DNA from: ASV31 sp965229765
GTDB taxonomy: Bacteria > Pseudomonadota > Alphaproteobacteria > Rhodobacterales > Rhodobacteraceae
Assembly (NCBI GenBank): GCA_965229765.1
Contig: CBDDJT010000004.1
Coordinates: 1-64,000 of the forward strand
DNA: 64,000 nt
Direction of reading: 5' to 3'
Part shown: positions 49,478 to 59,707 of the stretch, one piece after another
Numbering within the stretch: position 1 is the stretch's first letter
Layout of the letters: every line of letters starts with the position of its first letter
Notes under the pieces: model-generated
The model's database searches: none
Seen by the model: the letters and a program-made list of their open reading frames with translations, nothing else
What the model was told of the DNA's origin: nothing
Made by a program: the position numbers and the translations under genes

Positions 49478-50863
49478 ATGAGCCGGCTTGTCATCCTGTC
49501 CAACCGAATGCCGCTTGGCCCCGATCCCTCGGGCGGGCTGGTGGTGGCGCTGCGCGATCAGCTGACCGCGGTGGGGGGCCTGTGGATCGGCCATGACGGA
49601 GAGATCGCGGAGCAGCCCGCGACGGCCCTTCAGGCGATGGAGGGCGGCCCGTTCGAGCGCAAGGGCTTCGACCTGACGCAGGCAGAGCATGACGGCTATT
49701 ACCTTGGCTTCGCCAATTCGGTGCTGTGGCCGCTGTTTCACGGGCGCACCGACCTTCTGGACATGCAGGGCGACTATCTGACGACCTATCGCGCGGTAAA
49801 CCGCCGGATCGCGCGGATGGTGGCCGAGGAACTGCGCCCGGACGACCGGCTTTGGGTGCATGACTATCACCTGTTCCCGATCGCGATGGAGCTTCGGTCG
49901 ATGGGCTTCGACAACCCCATCGGGCTGTTCCTGCACATCCCCTTCCCCTCGGCGGGCGACTGCCACGCGCTGCCCGACGTGGGGCTTTTCGCGCGCTGGC
50001 TGGCCGCCTTTGACCTGATCGGCCTGCAAAGCCAGCGCGACGTGGCCGCGTTCCGCGACTGTTTCGCCAGCGTCGAGGGCGCGCGGGTCGCCCCGGATGG
50101 CGCAGTGGTCTACGGCGGGCGGACGGTGCGCGCGGGGGCTTTTCCCATCGGCATCGACGCGGCGGGCTTTGCCGCGACGGCGGCACAGCAGGGACGGGAC
50201 CGGACCGACGCGCCGGCGGCGGGCGAGCATCTTATCATCGGGGTGGACCGGCTGGACTATTCCAAGGGTCTGCCGCAGCGGTTCCGCGCCTTTGGCCACC
50301 TTCTTGAGCTGCGCCCCGACCTTTCCGGCAAGGTGTCGCTGTTGCAGATCGCGCCGCCAACGCGCGGGGAACTGGCCGCCTATCAGGACATCCGCGAGGA
50401 ACTGGAACAGTTGTCGGGCCATATCAACGGGCAGCACGCGACGATCGACTGGACGCCCATCCGATACATCCACCGCGCGGTGCCGCGCGAACGGCTTGCC
50501 GGGCTTTACCGGGCCGCGATGATCGGGCTGGTGACGCCGCTGGCCGACGGGATGAACCTGGTGGCCAAGGAATACGTGGCCGCACAGAACCCAGAAGACC
50601 CCGGCGTGCTGATCCTGTCGAAATTCGCGGGCGCGGCCGAGCAGCTGACAGAGGCGCTGATCGTCAATCCCCACAGCCCCGACGAGGTCGCGCAGGCCAT
50701 TGTCACCGCGCTGTCGATGCCCATGGGCGAACGGCGCAAGCGGCACAGGGCGATGATGCACACGCTGTTGCGCCATGACGTGGAATGGTGGAGCGATGCG
50801 TTCCTGTCAGCACTGGACGCGGCGGCGCAGGCGCCCGCGAAACCGGTGCTGCGGGTGGTTTGA
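49478..50863 (+). CDS. otsA: Trehalose-6-phosphate synthase
   Basis: 461-aa GT20 enzyme: SRLVILSNRMPLGPDPSGGL at the N-terminus, LWVHDYHLFPIAMELR, PIGLFLHIPFPSAGD, then VDRLDYSKGLPQRFRAF and donor-site residues in TPLADGMNLVAKEYVAAQ. It joins UDP-glucose (or GDP/ADP-glucose) and glucose-6-phosphate. It follows otsB in the same operon, spacing 4 nt, and precedes tamA. Confidence 0.95.
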   Translation: MSRLVILSNRMPLGPDPSGGLVVALRDQLTAVGGLWIGHDGEIAEQPATALQAMEGGPFERKGFDLTQAEHDGYYLGFANSVLWPLFHGRTDLLDMQGDYLTTYRAVNRRIARMVAEELRPDDRLWVHDYHLFPIAMELRSMGFDNPIGLFLHIPFPSAGDCHALPDVGLFARWLAAFDLIGLQSQRDVAAFRDCFASVEGARVAPDGAVVYGGRTVRAGAFPIGIDAAGFAATAAQQGRDRTDAPAAGEHLIIGVDRLDYSKGLPQRFRAFGHLLELRPDLSGKVSLLQIAPPTRGELAAYQDIREELEQLSGHINGQHATIDWTPIRYIHRAVPRERLAGLYRAAMIGLVTPLADGMNLVAKEYVAAQNPEDPGVLILSKFAGAAEQLTEALIVNPHSPDEVAQAIVTALSMPMGERRKRHRAMMHTLLRHDVEWWSDAFLSALDAAAQAPAKPVLRVV

Positions 50864-50930
50864 CGCCGATCACGCGATCGCTTCTTTTCGGAACGTCCGG
50901 GCTGTGTCATGCAGGGGCACGGGGGCCATA

Positions 50931-52733
50931 ATGAGCAGATCAACAAGACGCCTGGCCCAAGGGCTGGCAGGCTGTGTCCTGGCGGCGGCGCTGGCAGGGC
51001 CGGCGGCCGCGCTGGACCGGCTTTTGTTCGACACCGGCGGGGTGAACGGTGCGCTGGGCAGCGGGCTGGAACGCGCATCGCTGCTGTTCGGGCTTGCCGC
51101 GCAGGAGGCCCCCAGACCGCAAGAGGTGATGGCCGCGGCCCGCGCGGACTACAAGCGGCTGGTCGGCGCGCTTTACGAGGCCGGGCATTACGGCGGAACG
51201 GTCTCGATCCTGGTGGACGGGCGCGAGGCGGCGGGGATCTCTCCGCTTTCGCCGCCGTCGCGGATCGGCACCGTGACGGTCCGCGTCGATCCCGGCCCGG
51301 TCTTCGCGCTGGGCGCGGCTCGCGTGGTGCCGCCGCCGCCGGGCGCGGACCTGCCCGACGTCTTCGTCACCGGCGCGCCGGCGCGGCTGGGCGTGCTGCG
51401 CGAGGCCGCGCGCGCGGGCATCGACGGCTGGCGCGACCTGGGCCACGCCAAGGCCGAGGTCGCCGTGGAACGCATAACCGCCAACCACGCCACATCCACG
51501 CTCGATGCCGAGATCACGCTGGACCCCGGCCCGCGCCTGCGCTTTGGCGGGCTGAGCTTTGCGGGCGATACGGGTGTGCGGCCTGCGCGGCTGACGCAGA
51601 TCGCGGGGTTTCCCGAGGGCGCGGTGTTTTCTCCCGACGACCTGGACCGCGTGACCGCCCGTCTGCGGCGCACCGGGGTGTTCAGCGCCGTGGCGCTGGA
51701 CGAGGCCGAGGCCGCCAATCCCGATGGCACGCTGGACATCACCGCGACGCTGGCCGACCGCGCGCCGCGCCGGTTCGGCGCTGGGGCCGAGATCTCCAGC
51801 ACCGAGGGCGCGGCCCTGTCGGCCTACTGGCTGCACCGCAACCTGCTGGGCGGGGCCGAGCGCCTGCGGTTCGACGCCGAGATCGGCGGCATCGCGGGAG
51901 AGTCGGGCGGCATCGACTATGCGCTGAGCGCGCGGCTGGCGCGGCCGGCCACATTTACCCCCGACACAAGCGCCTATCTTGCGCTGGATCTCGCCCGCGA
52001 GGACGAGCCCGATTATGTCTCGAACAGCGTCGAACTGGGCGCGGGGGTAGAGCACATCTTTACCGACCGGCTGTCGGGCAGCGCCGGACTGGGCCTGAAA
52101 TTCGCCGACACGGTGCGCGCGACCGGGCCACAGGACTTCCTGCTGCTGACCGCGCCCCTGTCGCTGGCCTGGGACGGGCGCGACGACGCTCTGGATGCCA
52201 CGCGGGGCATCTACCTGGCCGGAGAGGCGATGCCGTTCCTGGGGTTGTCGGGATCGGACAGCGGGGCGCGGCTGACGCTGGACGCGCGCGGCTACCTGCC
52301 GCTGGGCGAGCGGTTCGTTCTGGCCGGGCGGGCGCAACTGGGCAGCGTGCTGGGCGCGACGCTGGCGGGCACACCCCCCGATTTCCTGTTTCATTCCGGC
52401 GGCGGCGGCACGGTGCGGGGGCACGCCTACCAGTCGCTGGGCGTCGACATGGGCAATGGCGCCACGTCGGGCGGGCGCAGTCTTGCCATCTTTTCGCTGG
52501 AGGCGCGCGCAAGCGTGAGCGGTCCGTTCGGCGTGGTCGCCTTTGCCGATTTCGGGCTGGTGGGTCCGAACAGCATTCCCGACGCGGCGGCGGGCAGCCA
52601 TGCGGGCGCGGGGCTGGGCGTGCGCTATGACACCGGGATCGGGCCGATCCGGCTGGACGTGGCGACACCGGTCACAGGGCCATCGGCGGGATCGGCCGTG
52701 CAGGTCTACCTTGGCATAGGACAGGCGTTTTGA
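50931..52733 (+). CDS. tamA: Autotransporter assembly factor TamA
   Basis: 600-aa Omp85-family outer-membrane protein with a signal peptide (GLAGCVLAAALAGPAAALDR), three POTRA-like repeats in the first 300 residues, and a C-terminal beta-barrel (YWLHRNLLGGAERLRFDAEI; TVRGHAYQSLGVDMG holds the conserved lid-loop/RGH-type motif; GIGPIRLDVATP near the end). It works with TamB to insert proteins or transport lipids. It immediately precedes tamB, whose TTG start overlaps its stop. Confidence 0.9.
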   Translation: MSRSTRRLAQGLAGCVLAAALAGPAAALDRLLFDTGGVNGALGSGLERASLLFGLAAQEAPRPQEVMAAARADYKRLVGALYEAGHYGGTVSILVDGREAAGISPLSPPSRIGTVTVRVDPGPVFALGAARVVPPPPGADLPDVFVTGAPARLGVLREAARAGIDGWRDLGHAKAEVAVERITANHATSTLDAEITLDPGPRLRFGGLSFAGDTGVRPARLTQIAGFPEGAVFSPDDLDRVTARLRRTGVFSAVALDEAEAANPDGTLDITATLADRAPRRFGAGAEISSTEGAALSAYWLHRNLLGGAERLRFDAEIGGIAGESGGIDYALSARLARPATFTPDTSAYLALDLAREDEPDYVSNSVELGAGVEHIFTDRLSGSAGLGLKFADTVRATGPQDFLLLTAPLSLAWDGRDDALDATRGIYLAGEAMPFLGLSGSDSGARLTLDARGYLPLGERFVLAGRAQLGSVLGATLAGTPPDFLFHSGGGGTVRGHAYQSLGVDMGNGATSGGRSLAIFSLEARASVSGPFGVVAFADFGLVGPNSIPDAAAGSHAGAGLGVRYDTGIGPIRLDVATPVTGPSAGSAVQVYLGIGQAF

Positions 52734-55700
52734 GACGGTTTCCAGCCCTGTGCGCGGCGCTGCTGATGGCCGCCCTGCCCCTTGCCGCGCAAGAGGTCGA
52801 AGAGGATGGCGGCAGCTTTCTGGAAGGTCTGCTGGAACGCAACCTGTCAGGCGCGGGGCGCGACGTGCGCATCACCGGCTTTGCCGGGGCGCTGAGTTCG
52901 CGCGCCACGCTGGACGAGATGACCATCGCCGACGCCGACGGCATCTGGCTGACCCTGCGCGGAGCGGAACTTGACTGGAACCGCGCGGCGCTGGTGCGCG
53001 GACGGCTGGAGGTGCGGTCGCTGACCGCCGGGACGCTGGAGATCGCGCGCCGACCGCTGGCGGAAACCGACCGTATGCCTTCCGCCGCGTCCGGGGGCTT
53101 TGCCCTGCCAGAGTTGCCGGTGGCGGTTCAGATCGGGCAAATGGCGATCGGGCGCGTGTCGCTGGGCGATGGCGTGCTGGGCACGGCCGCGGACCTGACC
53201 CTTGACGGCGGCCTGATGCTGGCGGGCGGCGCGGGCGCCGCGCGGCTGGAGGTGACGCGCCTTGACGGCCCCGCGGGCGCACTGTCCCTGAACGCATCCT
53301 TCGCCAATGACACCCGGCAGCTGGACCTGGCGCTTTCGGTGCAGGAAGAGGCAGGCGGCATCGCGGCGCAGGTGCTCAAGGTGCCGGGCGCGCCATCGCT
53401 GGATTTCTCGGTGGCGGGCGCGGGGCCCTTGTCGGATTTTACCGCCGATATTTCTTTGGCCACCGACGGCGCGGTACGTCTGGCCGGGCAGGTGGTGCTG
53501 GCCGCCGAGGGCACGGCGCAGGGCTTTGCCGCCGAACTGGCCGGCGATCTGGCGCCGCTCTTTGCGCCCGAGTATCGCGCGTTCTTCGGCGACCGTGTTG
53601 CGCTGGTGGCACAGGGCGCACGGGACGGGGACGGGCGAACGGTACTGGACCGCCTCACGCTGGAGAGCGCCAGCCTGTCGCTGTCGGGGCGCGGACGGCT
53701 GGCCGCCGACGGCCTGCCAGAGATTCTGTCGCTGACCGGCCGCATCGCCGATCCGGCGGGCGGGCGCGTGCGCCTGCCACTGGCGGGCGATCCGGCCGAT
53801 ATCGACCGCGCGACGCTGGACCTTGGCTTTGACGCGGCGGCGGGCGAGGCGTGGTCGGGCGAGGTTGTGGCCGAGGGCGTGACGCGGGCGGGCGTGACAG
53901 CGGACATGCTGGCGCTGAGCGGGACGGGCCGGATCGCGCGTGGCGCGGCCGGGCGCGTTGTGACCGCCGACCTGAGCTTTGACGGGCGCGGCCTGCGGCT
54001 GCCCGATCCGCGCCTTGCGGCCGCTCTTGGCGACAGGGCCGAAGGCGCCGTGCGGCTTGCATGGACCGAAGGCGCGCCGCTTCGGATCGACGGCCTGCGG
54101 CTGGCGGCGGCGGGGCTGGAGGCGACGGGCGACGGCACGCTGGGCGGGGTGGCCGACGGGCTGGTCCTTGCCGGTGCGGCACGGGCCACGGTGGCGGACC
54201 TTGCCGCATTCGCCCCGCTGGCCGGGCGCGATCTTGCGGGATCGGGGACGCTTGACCTTTCGGGCAACGGCGGCCTGCTGGGCGGGAATTTCGACGTGGC
54301 GCTGGACGCCCGCGCGCGCGACATCGCGCTGGGGCTGGGGCGGGCGGATGCGCTTTGGCAGGGCGACAGCGCGCTGACCCTGCGCGCCAGCCGCGACAGC
54401 GGCGGCACCCGGATCGAGGCGTTCCGTATCGAGGCCGACAAGGCCAGCGCCACGCTGCGCGGGACATTGACCGAAGCAAGCGGCGAGATCGCGCTGACCG
54501 CGCGGCTAAGCGACCTGGCGGATCTTGCGCCGGGCGCGACCGGTCCGGCCACGCTGGACCTGACGGCCACGCGCGACGGCGGGCCCTGGCGGGTGGACCT
54601 GAGCGCCAGCGGCCCGGGCGGCGCCGAAGCGTCCGCGACGGGCAACCTCGCCGGGCTGCCCGGCGCCCCGGACTTCGACGGCGAGATCGCGGCACGCGCC
54701 GATAGCCTGTCGCCCTACGGCGCGCTCGCAGGCCGCCCGCTGGGCGGGGCGGTGACGCTTCTGGCAAAGGGCCGGGCCTCGGCCGAGGCGGTCGACATGG
54801 CGCTGGAGGCGACGACGCGGGACCTGCGCACGGGCGTGGCGCAGGCCGACCGGCTGCTGGCCGGTTCCGGGCGCGTTTCCGGCGTCGCGCGATGGGATGG
54901 CACCGCCTTGGCGCTGGAGCGGACAGAGGCCGAAACGCCCGCGCTGCGGGTGACGGCGGACGGGCGGCTGGGCGGGACCGGCGACGCGCTGACACTTTCG
55001 GCGCGGCTGGCGGATCTTGGGCTGTTCGCGCCCGACATCCCCGGACCCGCCAGCGCCGAGGCCACACTGACGCGCGTGCCAGAGGGCTGGGCCGTGCGAG
55101 TACGGGGCGCCGGGCCCGCGGACACCACGCTGCGGGCCGCGGGCAGCGTGGCAGGCGATTTCGCGCGCGCCGATCTGGACCTTGCGGGCCAGGTGCCGCT
55201 GGGGCTGGTCAACGACCGGATCGTCCCGATCTCGGTGCGGGGGATGCTGGGCTTCGACCTGCGGCTTTCGGGGCCGCTTGCGCTGGCGTCGCTGTCAGGG
55301 CGGCTGTCGACGGCGGATGCGCGCATCGTCAGCGCGACCCAGGGCATCGCGTTGTCGGACGTGGACCTGCGCGCGACATTGTCGGGCGCGCGGGCCGAGT
55401 TGACGGCCAGCGCGGCGGTCGACCGGGGCGGCCGGGTGACGGTGACGGGGCCGGTCACGCTGCTGCCGCCGTTTGCGGGATCGCTGGCGGCGGTGTTGCA
55501 GGGCGTGGTGCTGACCGATCCAGAGCTGTTCACCACCACCGCCAACGGGCGGCTGACCATCGACGGGCCATTGACGGGCGGCGCCCTTGTAGCAGGCACC
55601 GTGAACTTGGGCACGACCGAGGTGCAGGTGCCATCCAGCGGGGTCAGCGCGACCGGGCCGATCCCCGTCATCACCCATGTGAACGAGCCCGCAGAGGTGC

Positions 55701-56458
55701 GCGACACACGCGGCCGCGCCCGGCTGATCCCGGGGGTCAACGGCGCGCGGCGCGGTGGCGGGCCGGGATTTGGACTGGACCTGACGGTCAGCGCGCCGCA
55801 GCGCATCTTTATCCGGGGCCGCGGGCTGGACGCGGAACTGGGCGGACAGGTGCGGCTGACCGGCACCACGCGCAACGTTCTGCCCGCAGGACAGTTCGGG
55901 CTGATCCGCGGGCGGCTGGACATTCTTGGCCAGCGGCTGCGCCTGACAGAGGGCGAGGCGCAGCTTCAGGGTGCGTTCTCGCCCTACCTGCGGCTGGTGG
56001 CGCAGGCCGAGGCGGGGGAATACACCGTCTTCGTGACGCTGTCCGGGCCGGCGGACGCGCCCGAGATCACCTTTCGCTCGGACCCCGAATTGCCAGAGGA
56101 CGAGGTGCTGGCGCAGCTTCTGTTCGGCCGCTCTCTGACAGAGTTGTCGGCGCTTCAGGCCGCGCGGCTGGCGGTTGCCGTGGCGGAACTGGCAGGGGTC
56201 GGGGGGCTGGACATCCTTGGGTCGCTGCGGGGCATCGCCGGGCTGGCCGATCTAGACGTGACGACGACCGAAAGCGGCGGCACGGCGGTGACGGCGGGCG
56301 CCTACATTGGCGAGAACGTCTATACCGACGTGACGGTTCAGGACGGCAGCACCGAGATCAACCTGAACCTCGACCTGTCGCCAAGCGTGACCGCGCGCGG
56401 ATCGGTCAACACGAAAGGCCAGACCGGGCTTGGGATCTTCTTTGAACGGGACTACTAG
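52730..56458 (+). CDS. tamB: Translocation and assembly module protein TamB
   Basis: 1242 aa. N-terminal hydrophobic anchor/signal FPALCAALLMAALPLAAQEV, a long middle of repeated amphipathic beta strands (about 1000 residues, rich in Ala, Gly, Asp), and the DUF490 domain at the end (GLGIFFERDY tail; SDPELPEDEVLAQLLFGRSL). It spans the periplasm to work with TamA and may act as a lipid conduit. The TTG start at 52730 overlaps the tamA stop. Somewhat shorter than E. coli TamB, as normal for the group. Confidence 0.92.
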   Translation: MRRFPALCAALLMAALPLAAQEVEEDGGSFLEGLLERNLSGAGRDVRITGFAGALSSRATLDEMTIADADGIWLTLRGAELDWNRAALVRGRLEVRSLTAGTLEIARRPLAETDRMPSAASGGFALPELPVAVQIGQMAIGRVSLGDGVLGTAADLTLDGGLMLAGGAGAARLEVTRLDGPAGALSLNASFANDTRQLDLALSVQEEAGGIAAQVLKVPGAPSLDFSVAGAGPLSDFTADISLATDGAVRLAGQVVLAAEGTAQGFAAELAGDLAPLFAPEYRAFFGDRVALVAQGARDGDGRTVLDRLTLESASLSLSGRGRLAADGLPEILSLTGRIADPAGGRVRLPLAGDPADIDRATLDLGFDAAAGEAWSGEVVAEGVTRAGVTADMLALSGTGRIARGAAGRVVTADLSFDGRGLRLPDPRLAAALGDRAEGAVRLAWTEGAPLRIDGLRLAAAGLEATGDGTLGGVADGLVLAGAARATVADLAAFAPLAGRDLAGSGTLDLSGNGGLLGGNFDVALDARARDIALGLGRADALWQGDSALTLRASRDSGGTRIEAFRIEADKASATLRGTLTEASGEIALTARLSDLADLAPGATGPATLDLTATRDGGPWRVDLSASGPGGAEASATGNLAGLPGAPDFDGEIAARADSLSPYGALAGRPLGGAVTLLAKGRASAEAVDMALEATTRDLRTGVAQADRLLAGSGRVSGVARWDGTALALERTEAETPALRVTADGRLGGTGDALTLSARLADLGLFAPDIPGPASAEATLTRVPEGWAVRVRGAGPADTTLRAAGSVAGDFARADLDLAGQVPLGLVNDRIVPISVRGMLGFDLRLSGPLALASLSGRLSTADARIVSATQGIALSDVDLRATLSGARAELTASAAVDRGGRVTVTGPVTLLPPFAGSLAAVLQGVVLTDPELFTTTANGRLTIDGPLTGGALVAGTVNLGTTEVQVPSSGVSATGPIPVITHVNEPAEVRDTRGRARLIPGVNGARRGGGPGFGLDLTVSAPQRIFIRGRGLDAELGGQVRLTGTTRNVLPAGQFGLIRGRLDILGQRLRLTEGEAQLQGAFSPYLRLVAQAEAGEYTVFVTLSGPADAPEITFRSDPELPEDEVLAQLLFGRSLTELSALQAARLAVAVAELAGVGGLDILGSLRGIAGLADLDVTTTESGGTAVTAGAYIGENVYTDVTVQDGSTEINLNLDLSPSVTARGSVNTKGQTGLGIFFERDY

Positions 56459-56641
56459 GCGGGCGTGATGGCGGGCCGCGCGCGCGGCGCTGTCCCGTCC
56501 GCGCCCGCCGTCAGCCACCCGCAGCGCCGGTCCGGCCGCACAAGGGGCCGTGCCCGGCGTGACCGGGCATCGTCAGACCCGCGCGCATGGCGTATACTGC
56601 CGAAAGGATGGCCCGGGACAGGGCCACGAGGAAGGGCCGAC

Positions 56642-57730
56642 ATGGCACTCGATACCGCCGCCCGATGGGCCGTCATCCTGCTGGCCGTGATCGCCGGTTT
56701 CGCCGCCCTGCAAATTGCGGCGGACGTCTTTGCACCGCTGGTGCTGGGGCTTGTCATCGGCGTGGTGCTGTCGCCGATCTCGCATTTCATCGAAAGGCGC
56801 GGCGCCCCGTCGTGGCTGAGCGCGCTTGTGGTCATGTCGGTCAGCCTTCTCTTGCTGGCGGGAATCCTCGTGTTCCTCGGCCCGGTCTTTTCGCGGCTTC
56901 TGGCGCAGGCGCCGCAGATCTGGCTGGAACTGCGCGAGACGTTCCGCAGCATTCAGGACATGCTTGGAGTGATCTCTTCGGCCTCGGAAGAGGTGGCGCG
57001 CGCGATTTCGCCGGACGGCACCGTGCCCGATGGCGACGAGGGGCCGCGCGTGCCTTCTGTTCTGGACGCGATCTTCGTTGCACCCGCGTTTGCGGCACAG
57101 CTTCTGATTTTCATCGGAACGCTGTTCTTCTTCGTGATGTCGCAGGACGAAATCTACGACTGGATAGAGGCGCAGGTGGGCGGCGGCAAGATCGGCGCGC
57201 GCCTGAAGGAAGCAGACCGCATGGTGTCGCGCTATTTTCTTGCCATCGCGCTTATCAACTGTGTGTTCGGCGGCTGCGTCGCGGCCGCGCTGGCGCTGAT
57301 CGACATGCCGCAGCCGATGCTGTGGGGCGTGGTGGCGACGCTGATGAACTTCATTCTCTACCTCGGGCCGGCCTGTGTGGCGGTGATGCTGGCAGTGGCC
57401 GGCGTGGTGGTCTTCGACGGGGTCGCACAGCTTTTGCCCCCGGTGATCTTCGTCGCACTGAACCTGACAGAGGGACAGTTCGTCACCCCGGCACTGATCG
57501 GGCGGCGGATGTCGGTCAACCCGCTTCTGGTGTTTCTGTCGCTGGTGTTCTGGCTGTGGCTCTGGGGGCCGCTGGGCGGCTTTATCGCCATCCCCATCCT
57601 GCTTTGGGCGCTGGCCTTCACCGGCAAGCTGCCCCATCCGGGGCCGCGCGGCTATCTGGCCGGAACCGGCGACGGCGCGGCGACGGCAGAGTCGAACTCT
57701 ACCTCGCGGAACACAACCTCCAACCGGTAG
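56642..57730 (+). CDS. AI-2E/PerM-family permease
   Basis: 362 aa with about eight membrane helices: WAVILLAVIAGFAALQIAAD, VLGLVIGVVLSPISHF, ALVVMSVSLLLLAGILVFLG, FAAQLLIFIGTLFFFVMSQD, IALINCVFGGCVAAALALI and LSLVFWLWLWGPLGGFIAI. Family members transport AI-2 or other small molecules, or sodium/proton; no substrate here. GGAAGG precedes ATG 56642. Its 3' end overlaps the opposite-strand histidine kinase by 79 bp. Confidence 0.9.
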   Translation: MALDTAARWAVILLAVIAGFAALQIAADVFAPLVLGLVIGVVLSPISHFIERRGAPSWLSALVVMSVSLLLLAGILVFLGPVFSRLLAQAPQIWLELRETFRSIQDMLGVISSASEEVARAISPDGTVPDGDEGPRVPSVLDAIFVAPAFAAQLLIFIGTLFFFVMSQDEIYDWIEAQVGGGKIGARLKEADRMVSRYFLAIALINCVFGGCVAAALALIDMPQPMLWGVVATLMNFILYLGPACVAVMLAVAGVVVFDGVAQLLPPVIFVALNLTEGQFVTPALIGRRMSVNPLLVFLSLVFWLWLWGPLGGFIAIPILLWALAFTGKLPHPGPRGYLAGTGDGAATAESNSTSRNTTSNR

Positions 57731-59403
57731 GTGCCGTCCGTTTCGCCGGCGGTCAGGGTGCCGCCAAGCTGGATCGTGAATGCCTCGATCAGGCGGGTGC
57801 CAAGCCCGGTCCCGTCGGAGGGAAGCGTTTCGGCAACCGGCGCGCCAGAGGAATTGGCCACCGTCAGGCGCAGTTGCCCGTCGTCCTGCCGCACCAGCGT
57901 CACGTCGATCCACGGCCCGCCATCGAGCGGCGCACCAAGGTATTTCAGCGCGTTGGTGATCGCCTCGTTCGCCAGAAGCGCCAGTGGCAGCGCCTGATCG
58001 GGATATAGCGTGGTCTCGACAAGGTCCCGAGTGATTCGGATGCCGCCCGCGGGATCGACGGCGCGCACCAGCATCTGCTCCACGATCTCTCGTACCAGCA
58101 CGTCCGCCCTGACCTTGGACAGCGAAGACGCGTTGTAGAGGTTCTGGTGAATGACGGCGAGCCCGCGCACCCGGTCCTGCAACCGCTGCAACTGGCGGCG
58201 CATCTCGGGCGCATCGGTCTGGCGCAACTGCATCGAGATCATCGAGGTGATGAGTTGCAGGTTGTTCTTGACCCGGTGGTGCACCTCGCGCAGCAGCACG
58301 TTCTTTTCGTGAATCGAGCTTTCAAGATGCGTCTCGTCCGCGATTATGCGTTCGGTCATCGCCTGGAAGGCCTCTGACACCTCTCGCAGTTCGGCGGGCA
58401 GTTCGTCGTCGGCGGCGGCGGGCAGCGTGCGGCGGGCCGAGGTGAAGACGCGGATGCGGTGGCGCAGGCGGCGGATGTGGCGGATCACCAGCCGGTGCAC
58501 CGCGTAATAGGCCACGCCAAGGCTGGCCAGCCACATCAGCACCGGGATCGCAACGCTGGGCACGGTAATCAGACGCTGGGCGGGCGGCGCGGCGTCAAGC
58601 GACCAGACCGCGACGGCGAAGACGGTGTCCTCGATCAGGGGCACGACGGTGAAGACCCGTTCCGGCCCCGCGGGCGTGCGCGCGATGAACGAGGCGGCAG
58701 AGGCCTGCGCCAGCGCCGCCATCGGACGATCCGCGGGCAGCCTGTCGATCACCCCGTCCAGCCCCCCGGCGGCCAGCAGCACCTCGCCCTCGGCGTTGAA
58801 GGTCACAAGGTCAAGCGGCGGGCGATCCGACGCGCGGAACACCCCGTCCAGCAGCGCGGCATGGGGCACCGACACGGAAATCGCCCCGTCAAAGCGCGGC
58901 CCGTCCAGCACTGGGACCGTGACGATGACCGCCGGCTCGCCGGAAATGGGGCCCACGGTGTTCAGCCGCGCCAGCACGCGGGGGTTCGACTTCAGGTCCT
59001 GAAAGATCGGCGCGTCCGCGAAATGCATCGAGACCCCTTCGGAGGTGCATTTCATCACCCCGGCGGGGTCGATGTAACCGGCGAACACGAATGTGTCGGA
59101 GGCGTCGATGAAATTGCGGAACAGCGAAGAGCACGCGGCCCGGTCATGGCGTACGCTGCGCACCGCCGCGCCAAACGCCAGCCCCGCGCCGATCGCGGTC
59201 TGGATCAGTTCCTTTTCGTAAGAGGCCGCCTGCACCGTCCGGCCCATCAGCGCGGCCTCGGCCCGTTCGCGGCTTTCGGCGATGACGCGTTCGGTCTGAA
59301 GCACCGCGATAAGGCCCAGCGGCAGAAGCGCGATGGACAACAGCGCCGCCAGCCGGAACCCCAGCCGGTTCAGCCGGTCGATACCACGCGCAGCCCCCAG
59401 CAT
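57652..59403 (-). CDS. Sensor histidine kinase of the HisKA_2/HWE type
   Basis: 583 aa. Membrane helix LAALLSIALLPLGLIAVLQ, a periplasmic sensing domain of about 230 residues (Cache-like: VPVLDGPRFDGAISVSVPHA), a second helix SVAIPVLMWLASLGVAYYAV, then the H-box REVHHRVKNNLQLITSMISM and ATPase N-box LANEAITNALKYLG, G box GTGLGTRLIEAF. The HisKA_2 family includes PhyK-type kinases that phosphorylate PhyR. It is downstream of nepR and near phyR, so it is probably the general-stress kinase. Confidence 0.88.
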   Translation of the reverse strand: MLGAARGIDRLNRLGFRLAALLSIALLPLGLIAVLQTERVIAESRERAEAALMGRTVQAASYEKELIQTAIGAGLAFGAAVRSVRHDRAACSSLFRNFIDASDTFVFAGYIDPAGVMKCTSEGVSMHFADAPIFQDLKSNPRVLARLNTVGPISGEPAVIVTVPVLDGPRFDGAISVSVPHAALLDGVFRASDRPPLDLVTFNAEGEVLLAAGGLDGVIDRLPADRPMAALAQASAASFIARTPAGPERVFTVVPLIEDTVFAVAVWSLDAAPPAQRLITVPSVAIPVLMWLASLGVAYYAVHRLVIRHIRRLRHRIRVFTSARRTLPAAADDELPAELREVSEAFQAMTERIIADETHLESSIHEKNVLLREVHHRVKNNLQLITSMISMQLRQTDAPEMRRQLQRLQDRVRGLAVIHQNLYNASSLSKVRADVLVREIVEQMLVRAVDPAGGIRITRDLVETTLYPDQALPLALLANEAITNALKYLGAPLDGGPWIDVTLVRQDDGQLRLTVANSSGAPVAETLPSDGTGLGTRLIEAFTIQLGGTLTAGETDGTYRLEVVFREVEFDSAVAAPSPVPAR

Positions 59404-59421
59404 CAGCCGCGCGCGCCGGTC

Positions 59422-59610
59422 TCAGCCATCCCGGTCCTCACGGCCTTCGCGGCATTTGGCGCGCAACTGCTCCAGCAACTCGCGCAGGCGCACGGGCAGG
59501 TCCTCGGACGCCTCTGCCTGCACCGGGGTGCAGAAAGCGCGGCGCAGGTTTTCGTCGATCTGGCGACGAAGGCTGGAATTTCCGTCTTCGCGTCCCAACT
59601 TTATCCCCAA
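59422..59610 (-). CDS. nepR: NepR anti-sigma factor
   Basis: 62 aa. SLRRQIDENLRRAFCTPVQA and SEDLPVRLRELLEQLRAK contain the two NepR helices that hold the EcfG sigma factor. When PhyR is phosphorylated it binds NepR and frees EcfG. The start is taken as TTG 59610; a second TTG lies four codons on, and the ribosome site is weak in both. It sits 18 nt upstream of the kinase gene and is divergent from phyR. No ecfG gene is in the window. Confidence 0.75.
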   Translation of the reverse strand: MGIKLGREDGNSSLRRQIDENLRRAFCTPVQAEASEDLPVRLRELLEQLRAKCREGREDRDG

Positions 59611-59707
59611 GGATCGGCCCGTCTGCGTTAGGTGTTCACATGGAACCTACCATCAGATAAGCCTTTTGTTCGCCCAAAACAGGGGCAGGACGGAGCATAG
59701 GACGACC

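Noticed and set aside
59642..59670. EcfG-type promoter in the phyR/nepR gap
   Set aside because: GGAAC is present at 59642 but the nearest GTT lies too far (about 20 nt) for the usual spacing of 16-17, so it is not claimed.
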